In this document: positions 1-12,565 of the stretch, in pieces
Layout of the letters: the number at the start of each line of letters is the position of its first letter
How positions within the stretch are numbered: the first letter of the stretch is position 1
Source of the DNA: Amia ocellicauda
Taxonomy: Eukaryota; Chordata; Actinopteri; Amiiformes; Amiidae
DNA: 64,000 nt
NCBI RefSeq assembly: GCF_036373705.1
Contig: NC_089856.1
Coordinates: forward strand, 11,433,001 to 11,497,000
Direction: 5' to 3'
The notes under the pieces: model-generated
The model's database searches: none
The model's input: the letters and a program-made list of their open reading frames with translations, nothing else
Told to the model about the DNA's origin: nothing
Made by a program: the position numbers and the translations under genes

Positions 1-2241
1 CACAGTGCCAACAGCAAGGGGCAGACCACTACTTTACTCACACACCAGCTGTAATTGTGTGTATGTATGTGCTTTGGCTCGCCGTTCTGCAGAAAGAGGA
101 CCTGCTGATTAGGGGAGCAATGTGGGCAATCCAGCAGCACAGAGGAGGAGGCGATCTCCACACAGGCAATACAATAGAAGTGCTGTGCAATATGGCAGCA
201 GCGAGGGGGGGATTGTTTGGGTTGGGTCCACAGGCGTGCCACCTGGTGTGCCCACACCCAGCCACACAAGCTAGGGCTCCAGTTTTTGTTCACGTAGGCG
301 CCGTGTTTACCAAGTGCTCACATACACCGCCCCTTTCCTTGCCGCCGAGCCAGATTCAGGCAGCCTGTTTTGGTACATGTCCCCTATAAATGGTCCATTT
401 GATCGCAACAGGCCTGCCACTCACATTGTGACAGTGGGAAGGAAAAACACATTTAGAATGCGAGAGAGAAAAACAAGTTGGCTCTCTGCACAGAAGGAAG
501 TGTTTGATTAGTGTAGGCCACTGTGGCCCGGTCACAACCCCTTTATCTGACTGATTACTGCTATCAAAACCTCTTATCCTGTTCATATTCTCTCCTCCCT
601 CCCTCCCTCCCTCCCCCTCTCTTTCTCTTTCTACCTCTCCCATACAGTGACTTTAGAAGCAGTTGTATGTCCCTTACCATCAGCAATGGATGGAGAGAGG
701 GAAAAACAGAAGGATCCACTAGACCCAGACTCACTTCCTTTTGATTATTTGCCCTGACATTTCCCTTCACGTTTGACAGTATCAATTTCAGTAACACATT
801 TTAGCAGTATGTTGCAGTGCCTGTTGTTGATTTTATTGTGCTTTCATTAGGATGTGGTTGTGTCTACTGGTGTTATTTTTCAACATATTTTGGAACACGT
901 TTCTTGTGAAAACGTTTTTTTTCTTTTTTTGGCGACCACTGTGAGCAGTTAAAAGTATTCGGAAGTTACACTTGAGTAAAAGTACAAATATTCATGTGTA
1001 AAAAGTAGTTGGAAGTCATACTTCAGTAAAAGTAAAAATATTCTATCAAAAACTTACTCCAGTAAAAGTAAAGTCTCCCATTCAAACAGTACTTGAGTAA
1101 AAGAAAAAAGTAGCTACTTTCAAGAGTATTCAAGTACCAAAAGTAAAAGTAAATTGTGATTTTAGTAATAAAGTGAATGTGCATGTCTTTGTGTGTGAGC
1201 CTTATAAAGGGGGCACGCAAAGAGATTAATTTGATGTTTTAACCCAAATTGTTATTTACACAATCAACAACTTTACTGTTCATTGATTTTATCTTAAAGA
1301 AAACCACGTCCAACACAATTAAATGTTATTTAGGCACAGACTGTGAAATTTCTTTATTTTGTATTTGGTATTATCAAAACGTAAGGTTAGGCTATAAACA
1401 TAGACATATTACTGACAAATAAGATTATCGACTGAGGTAATCAAATAAATTAGTCATTTATATAACATGAACTCACTGTTCAAGTTAGCTAGTGCAAAAT
1501 GTGGCAGTTTTTGGTGCCATCTTTGGGCTGTCCTTGGGTGAAACTATTTCAGTTAGGCTAACGCCACAACAAACTTTTAATCAAGTTAAAAGTGCCAGTT
1601 TGAAATATTACTTTCTGAAGTGGGACAAGCGGTTCACAAGAATTTGAATCTGATACATTTTAAGAGACCGTTAAGGTCGGAGACATGAACCAAATGAATC
1701 AAATTAGCGAGAGTGTAGGCTAATCTCAAAAAAAAAAAAAAAACAACAACCTCCAAATGCTCAAAAACAGCCTTTGTTACAGACAAATGCATTTTATTAT
1801 CAGAACAATCAAAAACTCACTCTGCTGGGTCAACAGAAAATAATGAACCTGCTGCTCAAGTATGGCCATGAGTTTGTTTTAATCTTTGAGCAAAAGAAAG
1901 AAAGTGACAAAATGACTTAATGAACTAGAGGGAGTGGATTTGCTGCATATAAGGGTAAACTGTTTGGCTCATTACAACGCTGGTGATCATGCTACAGCGT
2001 ATTTCTCAAAATAATATCCAGCTAACCTGAAACATGTTAATTCCACTAAGGTCTATGTAATGTTACAGTCCTTTACACTCCTGACTGAGAGTAAGGGTGC
2101 CTGCCGAGAAGTAGATCAACTATTGACTAAATTAATAAGGCATATAGTGGGTTTCAGGATCAATAAACAGGCTCTTGTAAGGCATTAGAGAGACACTGCG
2201 CAGCGAGGGAGGGTGCAGGTGGGGTGCAGGAGGCTGGGTAC
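1..2241. other. Non-coding stretch at the left edge, probably intron of the FAPP-type gene
   Basis: I see no convincing exon here. The missing downstream exons of the minus-strand FAPP-type gene should lie to the left, so this is most simply its intron 4. It holds a CT-rich low-complexity run near 590-640 and a repeat at about 955-1165. I looked on the minus strand for the next FAPP exon (a block resembling LLSATCNTF) and did not find it. Confidence 0.5.
955..1165. repeat. Fish interspersed repeat with repeated 'cttgagtaaaagta' motif (hAT-like)
   Basis: Variants of cttgagtaaaagtac recur about every 40 bases (near 971, 1024, 1060 and 1092), and the reversed motif appears near 1120-1150. This reiterated AGTAAAAGTA pattern is typical of terminal regions of fish non-autonomous hAT elements. 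I could not identify both ends or a target-site duplication, so the family call is tentative. Confidence 0.45.
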
Positions 2242-4833
2242 CTGGGTGTCAGGCCGGGCCTCTCCCTCGCTGGGCTGGGCGGACTCCTGGATCTTGTGGA
2301 CCTGCTCCAGCAGTAGGTCGCAGTACAAGCGTAGCTCGGACATCTTTCCCTTCAGGGTCTGACTGACATCACTCAGCTCTGCACAGGGGGGGAGAGGAGC
2401 TTCAATAGGCTGCAGCAGTACAGCTTGCGTTACTGAATCACCCCGCACCCTCTATTAAAGGTTCAGATTTATTGGTAAATAATAAAAATACTTATTTCCA
2501 TGGCAACAGTACTGAACTCACAGAGCCACCAACTTCCTGCCTCCTTCTCTCTGTCTGGGTCTCACAGCAACAGTGGCTACAAAACTGAATTCCGGCAGTG
2601 TGTCTGTGTCATCATGTCAGAGTACTAGTATATCCGTGTTTTAGGTCATGTCAGTGTGCCAGGCTGGGCTTCCAGACCTCACCTTTTTCCTTCTTAGAGC
2701 GGCCGTCTGCCAGACAAGCCTTGGCAGTGCCCAGAGCCACCAGCCACCGCTGCCTCTCCCCGGCGGTCAGGGCCTTCAGGTAGAAGTACTGCTCCCCAGG
2801 GATGACCAGGTCCACACGCGTGCTGTCAGTTGAGTGCACTGAAAACCAGCAGGAGCGCACCAGTAAACCTCGCCATCACAGACAGGGTGATTGTATTTCA
2901 GTTGCTTATATTTCCCTAACCGCTGCCGTCTTGAAAGCAAAAGTTTAGAAGGCTTTAGGTATAGAGGAGGACAAAGGGTTCAGGGATGTAGGGTGTGACT
3001 GGGCAGACAGCCAGGGTGGAGATTTTAGGTACATAATGCACCTCAGTTGATGTTTGGACAGAAGTTCACACACCTAGGCTGCCAGTGACTGCATTGTAAT
3101 CTTCCTTATTTGTTTATAATCTGTCACAAAGTGCCCTGTGACAACTCAGTGTGAAGGACACTAAAACAAATACAAACTGTTAGATTGATTGATTGATTAA
3201 TTGATTGATTGAAATGGGCCATGAAGGGAGAAGTGTATTTAATCTACACAGACACTTTGTCAGCTGCACAACAAAGTTTCAGAACTTGACTCGCATAGAG
3301 GGTAGACCTATGTTTGGCGCTGAGGACTGTATTTCCTATATATACATGTATTTCTACTATTATACAAATAATGAGGTAATTATTTTCATATTAGGAGTAA
3401 TTTAAATTGTTTAATGAAAAAAATCAACTCACTGTACATCCTAATGGCTATTTTCCCATTGATTTTTGGATTGGAGATTTGCCTTGAATGATCAAGTACG
3501 CATTTCTATACATCATCATCTTAGACTGATCCACTGCTGGATGAAGGCTTCTCCAAGATGTGACTGAGATCATTATATTTCTCCAATCCATGCTTGAGAG
3601 ACATTAGGCTCTTCTCCACAGGCAAATTCTCCACAGACCCATACTGCCAGGAGTACCCACCTTTAATCTCACACACCGCCATCTTTATACTGCCTTTACT
3701 ACCTTTGCCCACATCCTCCTGGGAGTCGTAGTAGGAGAGGATGGTGCCATCCAGGACGAAATATCGAGGCTGCCACCCTACAGAGCAGAGACAACACTTA
3801 CTGCCACAACAATATCAGGATTTCTGCAGGGCAGGTTTCTTTTAAACACATTTGGACATTTTTAATAGATTTGGCGGTTGCTGGTGAAGCAATGTAATCT
3901 GTAATCAATACATGTGGGAGGAGAGTTTTGGTTCTTTAAAATATAATTGCTTTTAATATTGCAAATTTTCAAATTAAGTGAAAACAGATCTAAACGAATA
4001 CAATTATACAACTGTTCCGTTATACAACATACTGTGTTATTATCATATGCAGAAGTGTGAATAAAACAGTTAAGACATCTACGAACAGCTGTATTAGCGT
4101 AAAAAATAATGTATGATTCAAACACATATTCAATAATTGGCAATGTGTCTGGAAAAAAACTGTCAACTTCTTAAATTAACTAAAAACGTGTGAGCATTTT
4201 ACAAGACAAGAATTAAAGGGAGATGATATTCCAGTTAAAGGATATAAAACCCATGTACGATTGTTTAAAAACACAGAGAGAAAGAGTGAGCCAGCGTAGA
4301 ATAACAGTTAGGTTGCGCTCTTGGAGCTCAGATTTCCGCAGTTCTGCGCAGATCTGCGCGGCTCCACCAATGGGATGGGAGGAATTCTGCAGATCTGCGC
4401 AAAACTTCGTGAATCTGCTCTACAAATACGCGACCATCTCTTTTTAAATGCCATTTTTTGTACTACAGCAGTACAATACATTTATATGGGTTAATAACAA
4501 ACATCGCACTTTAAGAAAAGTCACAATCACAATAAAAGCATTAGAATGGATTTAATTAGACTTCGGAAAGCGGACATCAATTACAAATAACTTTTTGGTT
4601 GTTTTCACACTGCGGGGCGCAGGGGACCGAGTCAGACAGTCCTCCCCGTTAACACAGATGCTAATCCAGCTGTCGCGATACAATTTCGCAGACGCATCTC
4701 TTCCTCCCAACTTAGTTTTTACACATAAGATAACACGCAAAGGCTGAGACATGTTGGTAAACATTAACACATTGGCTGAAATTAATTATTTACCCGATAA
4801 GTAGTTGGTCCACTTGTGCAAAACCCCCTCCAT
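2242..4833 (-). CDS. FAPP-type PH-domain protein (PLEKHA3/PLEKHA8 family), first four coding exons; partial
   Basis: FAPP proteins bind PI4P and ARF1 at the trans-Golgi through an N-terminal PH domain. Coding exons on the minus strand: 4794-4833, 3661-3777, 2683-2838 and 2242-2378. All have GT/AG borders and compatible phases, giving 150 codons. The start [20 protein letters not shown] matches the invariant FAPP N-terminus. The PH domain covers about residues 1-93 and ends with the family signature [11 protein letters not shown] following helix reads [12 protein letters not shown], another FAPP hallmark. Exon 2 resembles PLEKHA3 ([20 protein letters not shown]) while exon 3 resembles PLEKHA8 ([10 protein letters not shown]), so I do not assign either symbol. 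The remainder, including any glycolipid-transfer domain that would make it FAPP2-like, lies off the left edge. It is divergent from tarbp2. Confidence 0.87.
4346..4400. repeat. Palindromic GCGCAGATCTGCGC motif pair
   Basis: A perfect 14-bp palindrome GCGCAGATCTGCGC lies at 4346-4359. A second related palindrome (GCAGATCTGC, 4389-4398) lies 30 bases further on, in intron 1 of the FAPP-type gene. Flanking bases also repeat the 'tctgcgcag' theme. It may be the remnant of a foldback element; no function can be read from it. Confidence 0.4.
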
Positions 4834-5153
4834 TGCCCAGCCGTAGCGGTCGAAACTGCCAAAGCGAATGGCCAATCACCGAGAGACAGGAGCGGGCGAA
4901 TGGAGAGAGCGCAACGGGCCAGGATTGTCCAATCAGAGCTGTGGAGACCGGGCGGGATGAGGCCGCTGATTGGCTGCTTTGTCTTTTTCATGTGGCGAAA
5001 CCAACGTGGGTGAAAAAGGCCTTTATTTACGTGACAATAAACAGCACCGACCAATTACAGCTCAGTGGCCACTTCAGTCTGGGAGTTGCAGTCCCAAAGC
5101 GCTTCAAACTTTGAACGTGTCATCTATTTAGTCCGCTTGAAAAGAAATAGCAA

Positions 5154-5185
<32 letters not shown>

Positions 5186-5630
5186 ATATTAAGTGAAATG
5201 AGACTATGCGACAAAGGCTGTGTAAGAAACACGCAGAACAACATATTTTACAATGGAACATGTATATAAAGCCCAATATAAATACTAGTAAATAGATATT
5301 CCGTCTCTAATTTGCATATGTAAAGTTAAATATTCAGAATTGCAAATGGAATTACATACATATTTTTAAATGTAATTGTTGTTGTGATGCAACTCACTGG
5401 ACACAATTTAAAAATACATAAATAACTAGGTCGTTTCTAAGGAACTACAGTACCCAGAAGGCCGCGGCGCAGGCCCGGATAGTGGAGCCGGCTGCATGTG
5501 AGTGTGTGGGGGTTGTTTCATATCGCTGCTGCTGCTGCAAGGATTGTTAATGACAAAAACAGGGTTATTTGAGGAAAAGGGGGGGAATCTGGAATCCGAC
5601 ATTGTCAAGCCTTCTTTCTGTAAATAGGGA
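4834..5630. promoter_or_regulatory. Divergent promoter region between the FAPP-type gene and tarbp2
   Basis: The two start codons lie 797 bases apart, facing away from each other. Near the FAPP start there are several CCAAT boxes in both orientations (ccaatcacc near 4872, ccaatcagag near 4930, ctgattggct near 4968, accaattaca near 5051) within GC-richer DNA. This is typical of a TATA-less vertebrate promoter. An (AT)n microsatellite at about 5165-5185 and an AT-rich stretch lie in the middle. Transcription start sites cannot be seen directly. Confidence 0.5.
5165..5185. repeat. (AT)n microsatellite
   Basis: About ten uninterrupted AT units within the divergent promoter region; its borders make the longer palindrome tattat...ataata. 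Confidence 0.85.
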
Positions 5631-8600
5631 ATGAACGACGAGAAAACACCGGCTAACTGCAAGAGAAACTCTGGGTGCCCCAGGTGAGCAGGCATTATTA
5701 ACTGATCAACTGCACGACACGCATAGCCGCGTAATTTGTGTTCGTGCTACGCCAGCTGAAGTGTCCCATCTGTCATAAAACATCTGTACAGCTGTTTAAC
5801 CGCGTCTCTCTAGTATAATGTATGCATTACATATTACAATGCGACTGCAGAACAAAGACAGGAGTGTTTTTTTAAATGACCCTAACGTGGCTGTCAACAT
5901 CCTTTCTCAATCGTCCCAATTGCACTGGTGCATTTATACTGAAACAAGAGATAAATAAATAGTCCGATTGCCCTGGTATAATCCCTAAAGCATCCTTCTG
6001 CTCCCAACCCCACGATTGAATCGCCACGATACGTGAAGCAGCGATCTGACGTGGGATGTGAAGACAACCTATGCGTTACAGCTGATTTTCCGAGACATTT
6101 AAAGGCAAAGGGTAGAGGTGGTCTGTGCCACTGTGTCCCAAAATGAACAAGCTGGATTTGTGTTTCCAAGACCGTCCCGTCTTTTGCTACCGATGCACAC
6201 AGATGGCAGCAACACGTTTACAGGGCACGCACGACGCTGTCCTGTTGTCTTTGGTTTGTTCATGTGCGATGTCATTGTCATTCACAGTATTGAGCAAATG
6301 CTGGCTCTGAACCCCGGAAAGACCCCCATCAGTTTGCTGCAGGAGTATGGGACGCGGATAGGGAAGACCCCCGTGTACGATCTGCTCAAGGCTGAGGGAC
6401 AAGCGCACCAGCCCAACTTCACCTTCCGTGTGACTGTCGGTGACATCGGCTGCACAGGTCGGTTGTCCACTGCACCGCTATTTCGGTCACTGAATTCAGA
6501 TGAGCTCTGGTACTGTACCCCTTGGGGCAGTTCTACATAAGCTGTGTTATTACTGAATGTGCAAATATTTTAAGTTTTATATAGTAGAGTAGAAAGAACA
6601 GCAGTCCCAGTAAAGTTTCAGACTATATAAAGAGGTGTACCTAGAGCTGTTATCCTCCAGCAGGAGTTTATATTACACATGCAAGTAGTCAATTCCTGTA
6701 CTGTAGCTACTAAACTGCACAACAATACTGCTGTAGGCCTAATCTCTGGAAATAGTGAGCCCTTGCATTTGCGACCGCCATGGGACCCGAGTAAAGACGG
6801 ATACGATACAAATACCGTTATATAGGCCTCCACATGTAAACACTACGAAATGCACCCCGTTTGTGTTTGAACTTGACGGTCAAATGTATACAGAAGTGAC
6901 GCAGTGCTGTAGATATACATGACTGTACAGTACTTACCTTAATGGGTCGGAGAGAAAAAACCGTTATCCACTCCGTATCAAAATAAATCGACTCAAACGT
7001 GTAATTCCGCAGGTGAGTATGCACATCTATTTGCAGTATTTTCATTGCAAAAATAACAGTTAGTACTACTAACAGGTTGAGTTCCTAAATGGACGACGGT
7101 GTTTTGACCGTGTCATACGAGCCATATACGTACATTACTCTAAATGCGTAAGAGACAATGTGTCTTCTAAATAATGAAAGGGGCAAATAAACGATGGGTC
7201 CTACTTGCGGGTTTGTCTCTTATTTTATTTTATTTTTACTTCATGGTAAGCACAACTCCCTCACGCTTTCCAGTAGCCATTTTCCCGTCACGCTTTACGC
7301 ACAATCCACGTCATACGTCCGACCCAGGCGGATAGACGGTCAGGGCGCATGAGCGGCGGACGGAGATGCGACGGATTACTCTAAACCCTGCAAACGAGCA
7401 TTATTCTTCCCAGCACTTTTGGTGGTGGTTGCAAGTGAGTGAGACTCCCACCTGGAGGTTAGATGGAGATTAAACCCCCTCAATGCATAATGACACTGAA
7501 AACTGTAGTAGTAACCCAGACCAGGTCCATAAATGAATTTGTAGAATTGTTGAGGGGCGGTGGTAGAGAGCAGTGTGTGGACTGTAAGAGGTGGTCTATG
7601 TGTCTGCAGGCCAGGGGCCAAGCAAGAAGGCAGCCAAACACAAGGCCGCTGAGGCAGCACTCAAACTTCTGAAGGGCTGCAACATGATGGAGGTGGTGGC
7701 AGATGGAGTCAGGTGGGTTGTCTGTGTGTGTGTGCTTGTTTGTGTATGCTTACCATGTTTCGAGCCTTCAGACACATTGTTAGAATGCATGCCTGACAGA
7801 AGTGGTGTAAGCAATTGTACATACAGTTGCAGGGACAGCTCTGTGCGTCCCAGGGCTCTTGCTGTAGAATGGCCTTGTCACAGTGACGTCACTCCCCAGG
7901 AGCTTTGATGCTGATTGATGCTGATGCTGAGGTGCTCTTCATTTTTGGCGTAGAGGGCTCGGGCCCTGCAGGTGCTCTTTAAGGAAGGCGTCCCTGATTA
8001 ATGGCTGCCTACTGCTCAGAAAAAGTACACCAAACCAAGGAAGTGCTTTTGAGCTCTTGACGACAGTCCGAGAACTCCCAAGAATGATCCGTAAGCTCTG
8101 CAGTTTGGCGATCGCACTGTGAATGCAAATCGGGCCGCTGTGTGTCAAGAATTGGAGAGTAATGATTCCTTTCTCACCTTCCAGCTGCCAGTCGGAAGCC
8201 AAAGTCTCCAGCTCCACGCAGCAGGCTGAGTGCAATCCAGTGGGGGCATTGCAGGTAGGGTCTCGATGTATGTTGGGATAGAAGGGCAGTGTTCACGGTC
8301 ATTTTGGCCTGTTCAGATACTGGCTGGAAGATGTTGCAACGTCTCTATCTCCCTCTCTCTCTGCCTTCAAATCCCTTAACCTTCCACTGTCTCCCTTCCC
8401 CTCTCTCTCTCTCTCTCTCTCTTCTCCCTTGCCATCTCTCCTCCTCCTCCTCCTCTCCCTCAGGAGCTGGTTGTCCAGAAAGGCTGGCGGTTGCCAGAGT
8501 ACACCGTGACGCAGGAGTCGGGTCCAGCACACCGCAAGGAGTTCACCATGACTTGCCGGGTCGAGCGGTTCATGGAGATTGGTAAGAGGAGCCAGGGCCG

Positions 8601-10297
8601 GTCTGCAACCCTGCCACTGCACGTTGACTGCCACACACACAGACAGGCACAGACACAGGGGTTAGACCTGCATGAGCAAGTCTGGGCTGGTGGTAGTGTT
8701 TTGTTGAATGGGATGGAGTCTCACTGTGACCCTCCCTGTGCCCCCCAGGCAGTGGTACCTCCAAGAAGCTGGCCAAGAGGAACGCAGCAGCCAAGATGCT
8801 GGCACGGATCCACGATGTGCCGGTGGATCAACGCAACGGCAACGAAGCCGAACCCGAGGACGACCAATTCACAATGGTGAGTTGGGGGGGGGGGTTAGAC
8901 TGTTGGCCTTTTATTTGCTGCACAAGCAGGAACGCAGTGTGAGCCTCCTCATGCCGGCCCTGCTCCACTACTTTCCCATGTCCCCTCCTTAAGCACAATG
9001 TAAACACTGACTCTCCAAGATGTTGGAGATGCAGCCAAAATACTCAAAAGCAAATCTGTCTGATCGGTTTTCTTCTCAAGCAGTCTTACTTACTCCTGAT
9101 GCCGGGGATTTCAGTTTTGTAATTGCGCGTATTTAAAAGAGCAGTTTGTTTTTTGTTTGTTTAGTTTTTCCAAATCCAAAAGCACAGTCTAATATTATTG
9201 TATTATGAATATGAAGTAATTAAGCAGACTCACCCCAAATCAAAAGGTATCAAATCATACCTGAGATCAGCATTTCCCAAACTCACAGGACACTTTGGGG
9301 GTTTGTATATAATGTTGGAATACGTACATGGTGGTGGGGGGTTGGTGAGGGTGGGTTCATACAGAGAAATTGACACCGGTATTGCTCAAAGGTTTATTTA
9401 AAAACATTTTTATGGGATGTCTTTTAATTTTACAAAGAACAAAAAAATGGCAATGACAAAAAAAGAGGAATGGATGATGGATTGCAGCCCTATAATATGT
9501 TTAAAAAATAAGTACAAACCCAAAACAAAACATCAACATAAGAGTTGAAAGATGTATAGTTAGTGTCCTTCTTGAGTCCCTTTTTTATTTTTGTACACTT
9601 TACTTAAAGCTTAATAAAAACAACAAATAAACTCAGAACAAATTCTGTTTGAAAAAAGTATTAACTTTTTTTATGCAATTCTTTGGTACAGAAAACTTTG
9701 GATGGGGGAAAAGTTGCATTTGACAGTTTTTTTTTTTTTTTTTAATGGAAAGAGTGTTTTAACATGTTTTGATCACAAATCAGGGTTGCCAACTGTCCAT
9801 AAAAAATATCTTAATTTCATCTTGTCTGTAAATGCGTAAAAAAAGTTTGACTGTCTGTACCAATGTCGCATTACTACTACTTCATTCATTGCTAAATTTC
9901 TGACTGCCATCAAACTTTCTTTGTAGTTACGAACATTATTTCAACAAAAGTTTAATGAAGATCGTAGGTAGGTCAATGTTCCTGACAATCATACGTGCTA
10001 ACCAATCTTAGGACGAAGTAGGCGGATCCACCCAAAATGGGGGCATCAATTGCATTTTATTGCATAGTATTAATTATCAGAGAAACTATCTGTTTACATC
10101 GCACACTTCCTGGTTTTAGAAATTCAATGGGCAATGCAGCACATGGGTCTGGAATTGACCAATAGAGAGGATGTTATTGTGTGTGTCATGAGCCATGGAG
10201 ATCTGCTTTTACTAGCCAATAAAAAAAACCTGTCTCAGACAGCTGGAATAGATGAGCTGATGAGAGGAGTCGAGTTACAGACACCGAGCAGAGCCAG

Positions 10298-10332
<35 letters not shown>

Positions 10333-11984
10333 CTTTTATAATTCAGCTGTAATAGATGCTATTGCTGTGAATGTGGTATCTATGGATTCAGAACAGCTTC
10401 AGCTATGCATGTGTGCATGCATTATGTACTTAAAATGCTATATATATTATATTATTATATAAGTGGAAAATATGCAATAAAGTAAAATGGAAAACAGAAT
10501 CTGATCCAGATTGGGCACCCATTCTGCCCAGATTTACCCCTGCCAGCCCCCCTGGGGTGCAACTGGACCAAACAAAGACTCGCAGTGCACTGGATCACAG
10601 GCAAACAATAACACACCTTTACCAATTGCCCCTCTGGACACAGCAAACCCCCAATATTTGGATAAAGATAACTAGAAATACTTACTGCGTGTGGTGCAAA
10701 AAGTAATTTTCAATTGGTTCTGGGGGTGTTAGGGATGTGCAGAGCCATGCTAGCAGCATGAACCATTATGCATTTTCTAAAGCTAGTCAGGAATAGCTAA
10801 TTTCCTCATACAAAAGCCAACAGGGCAGCTCTGCACCATAGGTTGTTCATATACATTTTATTTTCACACTTTGTTTGACCAAATAATGGTGTCAGTAAAT
10901 AATATGGCATGTCAGTAAAAATAGTCATGTCATTAAAACCTCAAATGTATGGTTGGCAACCCTGTCACAAATCCACCAAAAATGATCAACGATGTTGGAG
11001 AATTGGATCCTCGAATAAGCTACAGCATCAAGTCCCCCCCACAAAAATGAATGGAACCAATGTAATGAAGTCATAAGGCTGTACGAGTCATTCCTCAGAG
11101 TCGTGCATTGCACTGATTGATTGATGGTTCGTGCATCTCAAAGGGGAGCTCTTTGGCAACGGTCTCTTTGTGTTGTGATTCCAGCAGCACTTGAGTGGCA
11201 AGCTGGAAGGAGGCAAGTGTAAGGGCTTCGGCTGCACCTGGGACTCCCTACGCAACTCGGCCGGGGAGAAGATCCTGCAGCTCCGCAGCCACCCCCTGGG
11301 CCTGCCCAACTCCAACTTCTGCTCCCTGCTGCAAGACCTCTCAGAGGAGCAGCGCTTTGACATCAGCTACCTGGACATCGGTGAGCCTGCCCCTCAAACC
11401 CTGGCCATGTGTCTGCTGGTTTCCGCTCCAACTGAGCTCTTAACCTCTGAACCCCTTAAGATGGTTCTCGGCCCTCTTGCAGGTGGAGGTCATGCAGGTT
11501 GAGTAGCTGACAAAAAACGGCTGGAATGGAAACCAGGAGTGCCCGTGGTGATATAGGTGGGCGTTTGCTACAGTGCCCAAAGACTCTGGTGATTTACCAC
11601 AGTGAATTCCTACAGGCACTGTGCAACATTATCTTCTCAAAAGCATTGGCTGTGGAAAAGCATGGCAGTGTTTGATCACCATAGACATGCCCAACCAGTA
11701 GCACGGGATGAGTAGCACTGGAACATTTATTCATGTTTGTATTGTAATGTATTTACTCATTAATTAATTAATCTTTGCATTATTTGTTTATTTGATTGTC
11801 GCTGACTTTTTGTGCTTTCCCTCCAGAGGAGCGCAGTCTGAGCGGCCTGTGCCAGTGTCTGGTGGAGTTGTCCACCCAGCCTGTCACTGTGTGCCACGGC
11901 TTTGCGCCCACCAAGGACGCAGCCCGAGCCAGCGCCGCTCACAACGCCCTGCAGTACCTCAAGATCATGGCGGGTGGGAAGTAG
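5631..11984 (+). CDS. tarbp2: TARBP2 (TRBP), RISC-loading complex dsRNA-binding protein
   Basis: TRBP binds dsRNA and partners Dicer in pre-miRNA processing and RISC loading; it also restrains PKR. Coding exons: 5631-5683, 6288-6457, 7610-7712, 8185-8254, 8464-8581, 8749-8876, 11185-11380 and 11827-11984. All have GT/AG borders and phases that join, giving 331 aa (human 366). dsRBD1 is about residues 26-95 (PGKTPISLLQEYGTRIGKTP, then GPSKKAAKHKAAE). dsRBD2 is about 127-195 (NPVGALQELV, then GTSKKLAKRNAAAK). dsRBD3, the Dicer-contact domain, is about 230-328 and ends ALQYLKIMAGGK. The linker between domains 1 and 2 is shorter than in human; a small skipped exon between 7712 and 8185 is possible. 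Wording such as CTWDSLRNSAGEKI and LCQCLVELSTQPVTVCHG follows TARBP2 rather than its paralogue PRKRA. A 1.2 kb hAT element sits in intron 6. Confidence 0.95.
9781..10964. mobile_element. Non-autonomous hAT element with 8-bp target-site duplication
   Basis: The element begins CAGGGTTGCCAAC and ends with its inverse GTTGGCAACCCTG. It is flanked on both sides by the identical 8-mer TCACAAAT (9773-9780 and 10965-10972), the hAT signature. At 1184 bp it has no transposase-like reading frame. The interior is AT-rich and includes a (GA)n run near 10302-10331. It lies in intron 6 of tarbp2. Confidence 0.8.
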
Positions 11985-12565
11985 TGAAACCATTCCCCGT
12001 CTCCATTCCTTTCACAGACTGATGACACTGTGCTGTGGATTTGCTCACTCTGGGATTTCCAAGAGATGGACACAACAAGACGGGGGTTAAACAAACAAAT
12101 TACTATAATTTTCTTACCTCAAACAGGGGGGCCGGGTACCAGTCACTGGGGGCTGCAGAGTGAGGGATGAGGGTAGCAGACTGAAAGTCGATGCATTAAT
12201 GTCTGTATATTGATGTGTTATATAAATTACACGCATAATGTGTGTTTCTCCCCTTGGGGACTGGAGGTGGGCTCCCCTAGTTTACTATGCTCAGTCGATC
12301 TTGGTGTTTGGTTTCATGCCTCGTCTTCTGATCAGTTGTTAAACTGACTGAAGCCTTAACTGAGTAATTTGTTTTCCAATTAGATGTTTTTGGGGGCTCT
12401 GTCCTTGGCAAAGAACATCTCTGCCCAGTTTGTTCTTGGCCAGAAATGCTCTATAGCAGTTAACTGGTAGGCGATGTAGGTTGTGCTCTGGATGGGACCC
12501 AGGAATTCTGGCCAGAACAGAACAAATAAACTAAAGCTAAGCAATATCTCTATAAAAGTAATAAA
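11985..12565 (+). terminator. tarbp2: tarbp2 3' untranslated region with poly(A) signals
   Basis: After the TAG stop, candidate AATAAA hexamers occur at 12525-12530 and 12560-12565. No further exon of tarbp2 is expected, because the protein ends at the family C-terminus. Which signal is used cannot be told from sequence. Confidence 0.5.

Noticed and set aside
2185..2241. In-frame extension of FAPP exon 4 reading PSLLHPTCTLPRC, faintly like the next FAPP exon
   Set aside because: A consensus donor (GTACCC) follows CAG at 2242 and the resemblance is limited to a few residues, so I treated it as intron.
6118..6540. 140-codon frame spanning tarbp2 exon 2
   Set aside because: Only 6288-6457 belongs to TARBP2; the flanks are intron read-through on both sides.
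10134..10352. 72-codon frame inside the hAT element
   Set aside because: Ends in a (GA)n translation and shows no transposase motif.
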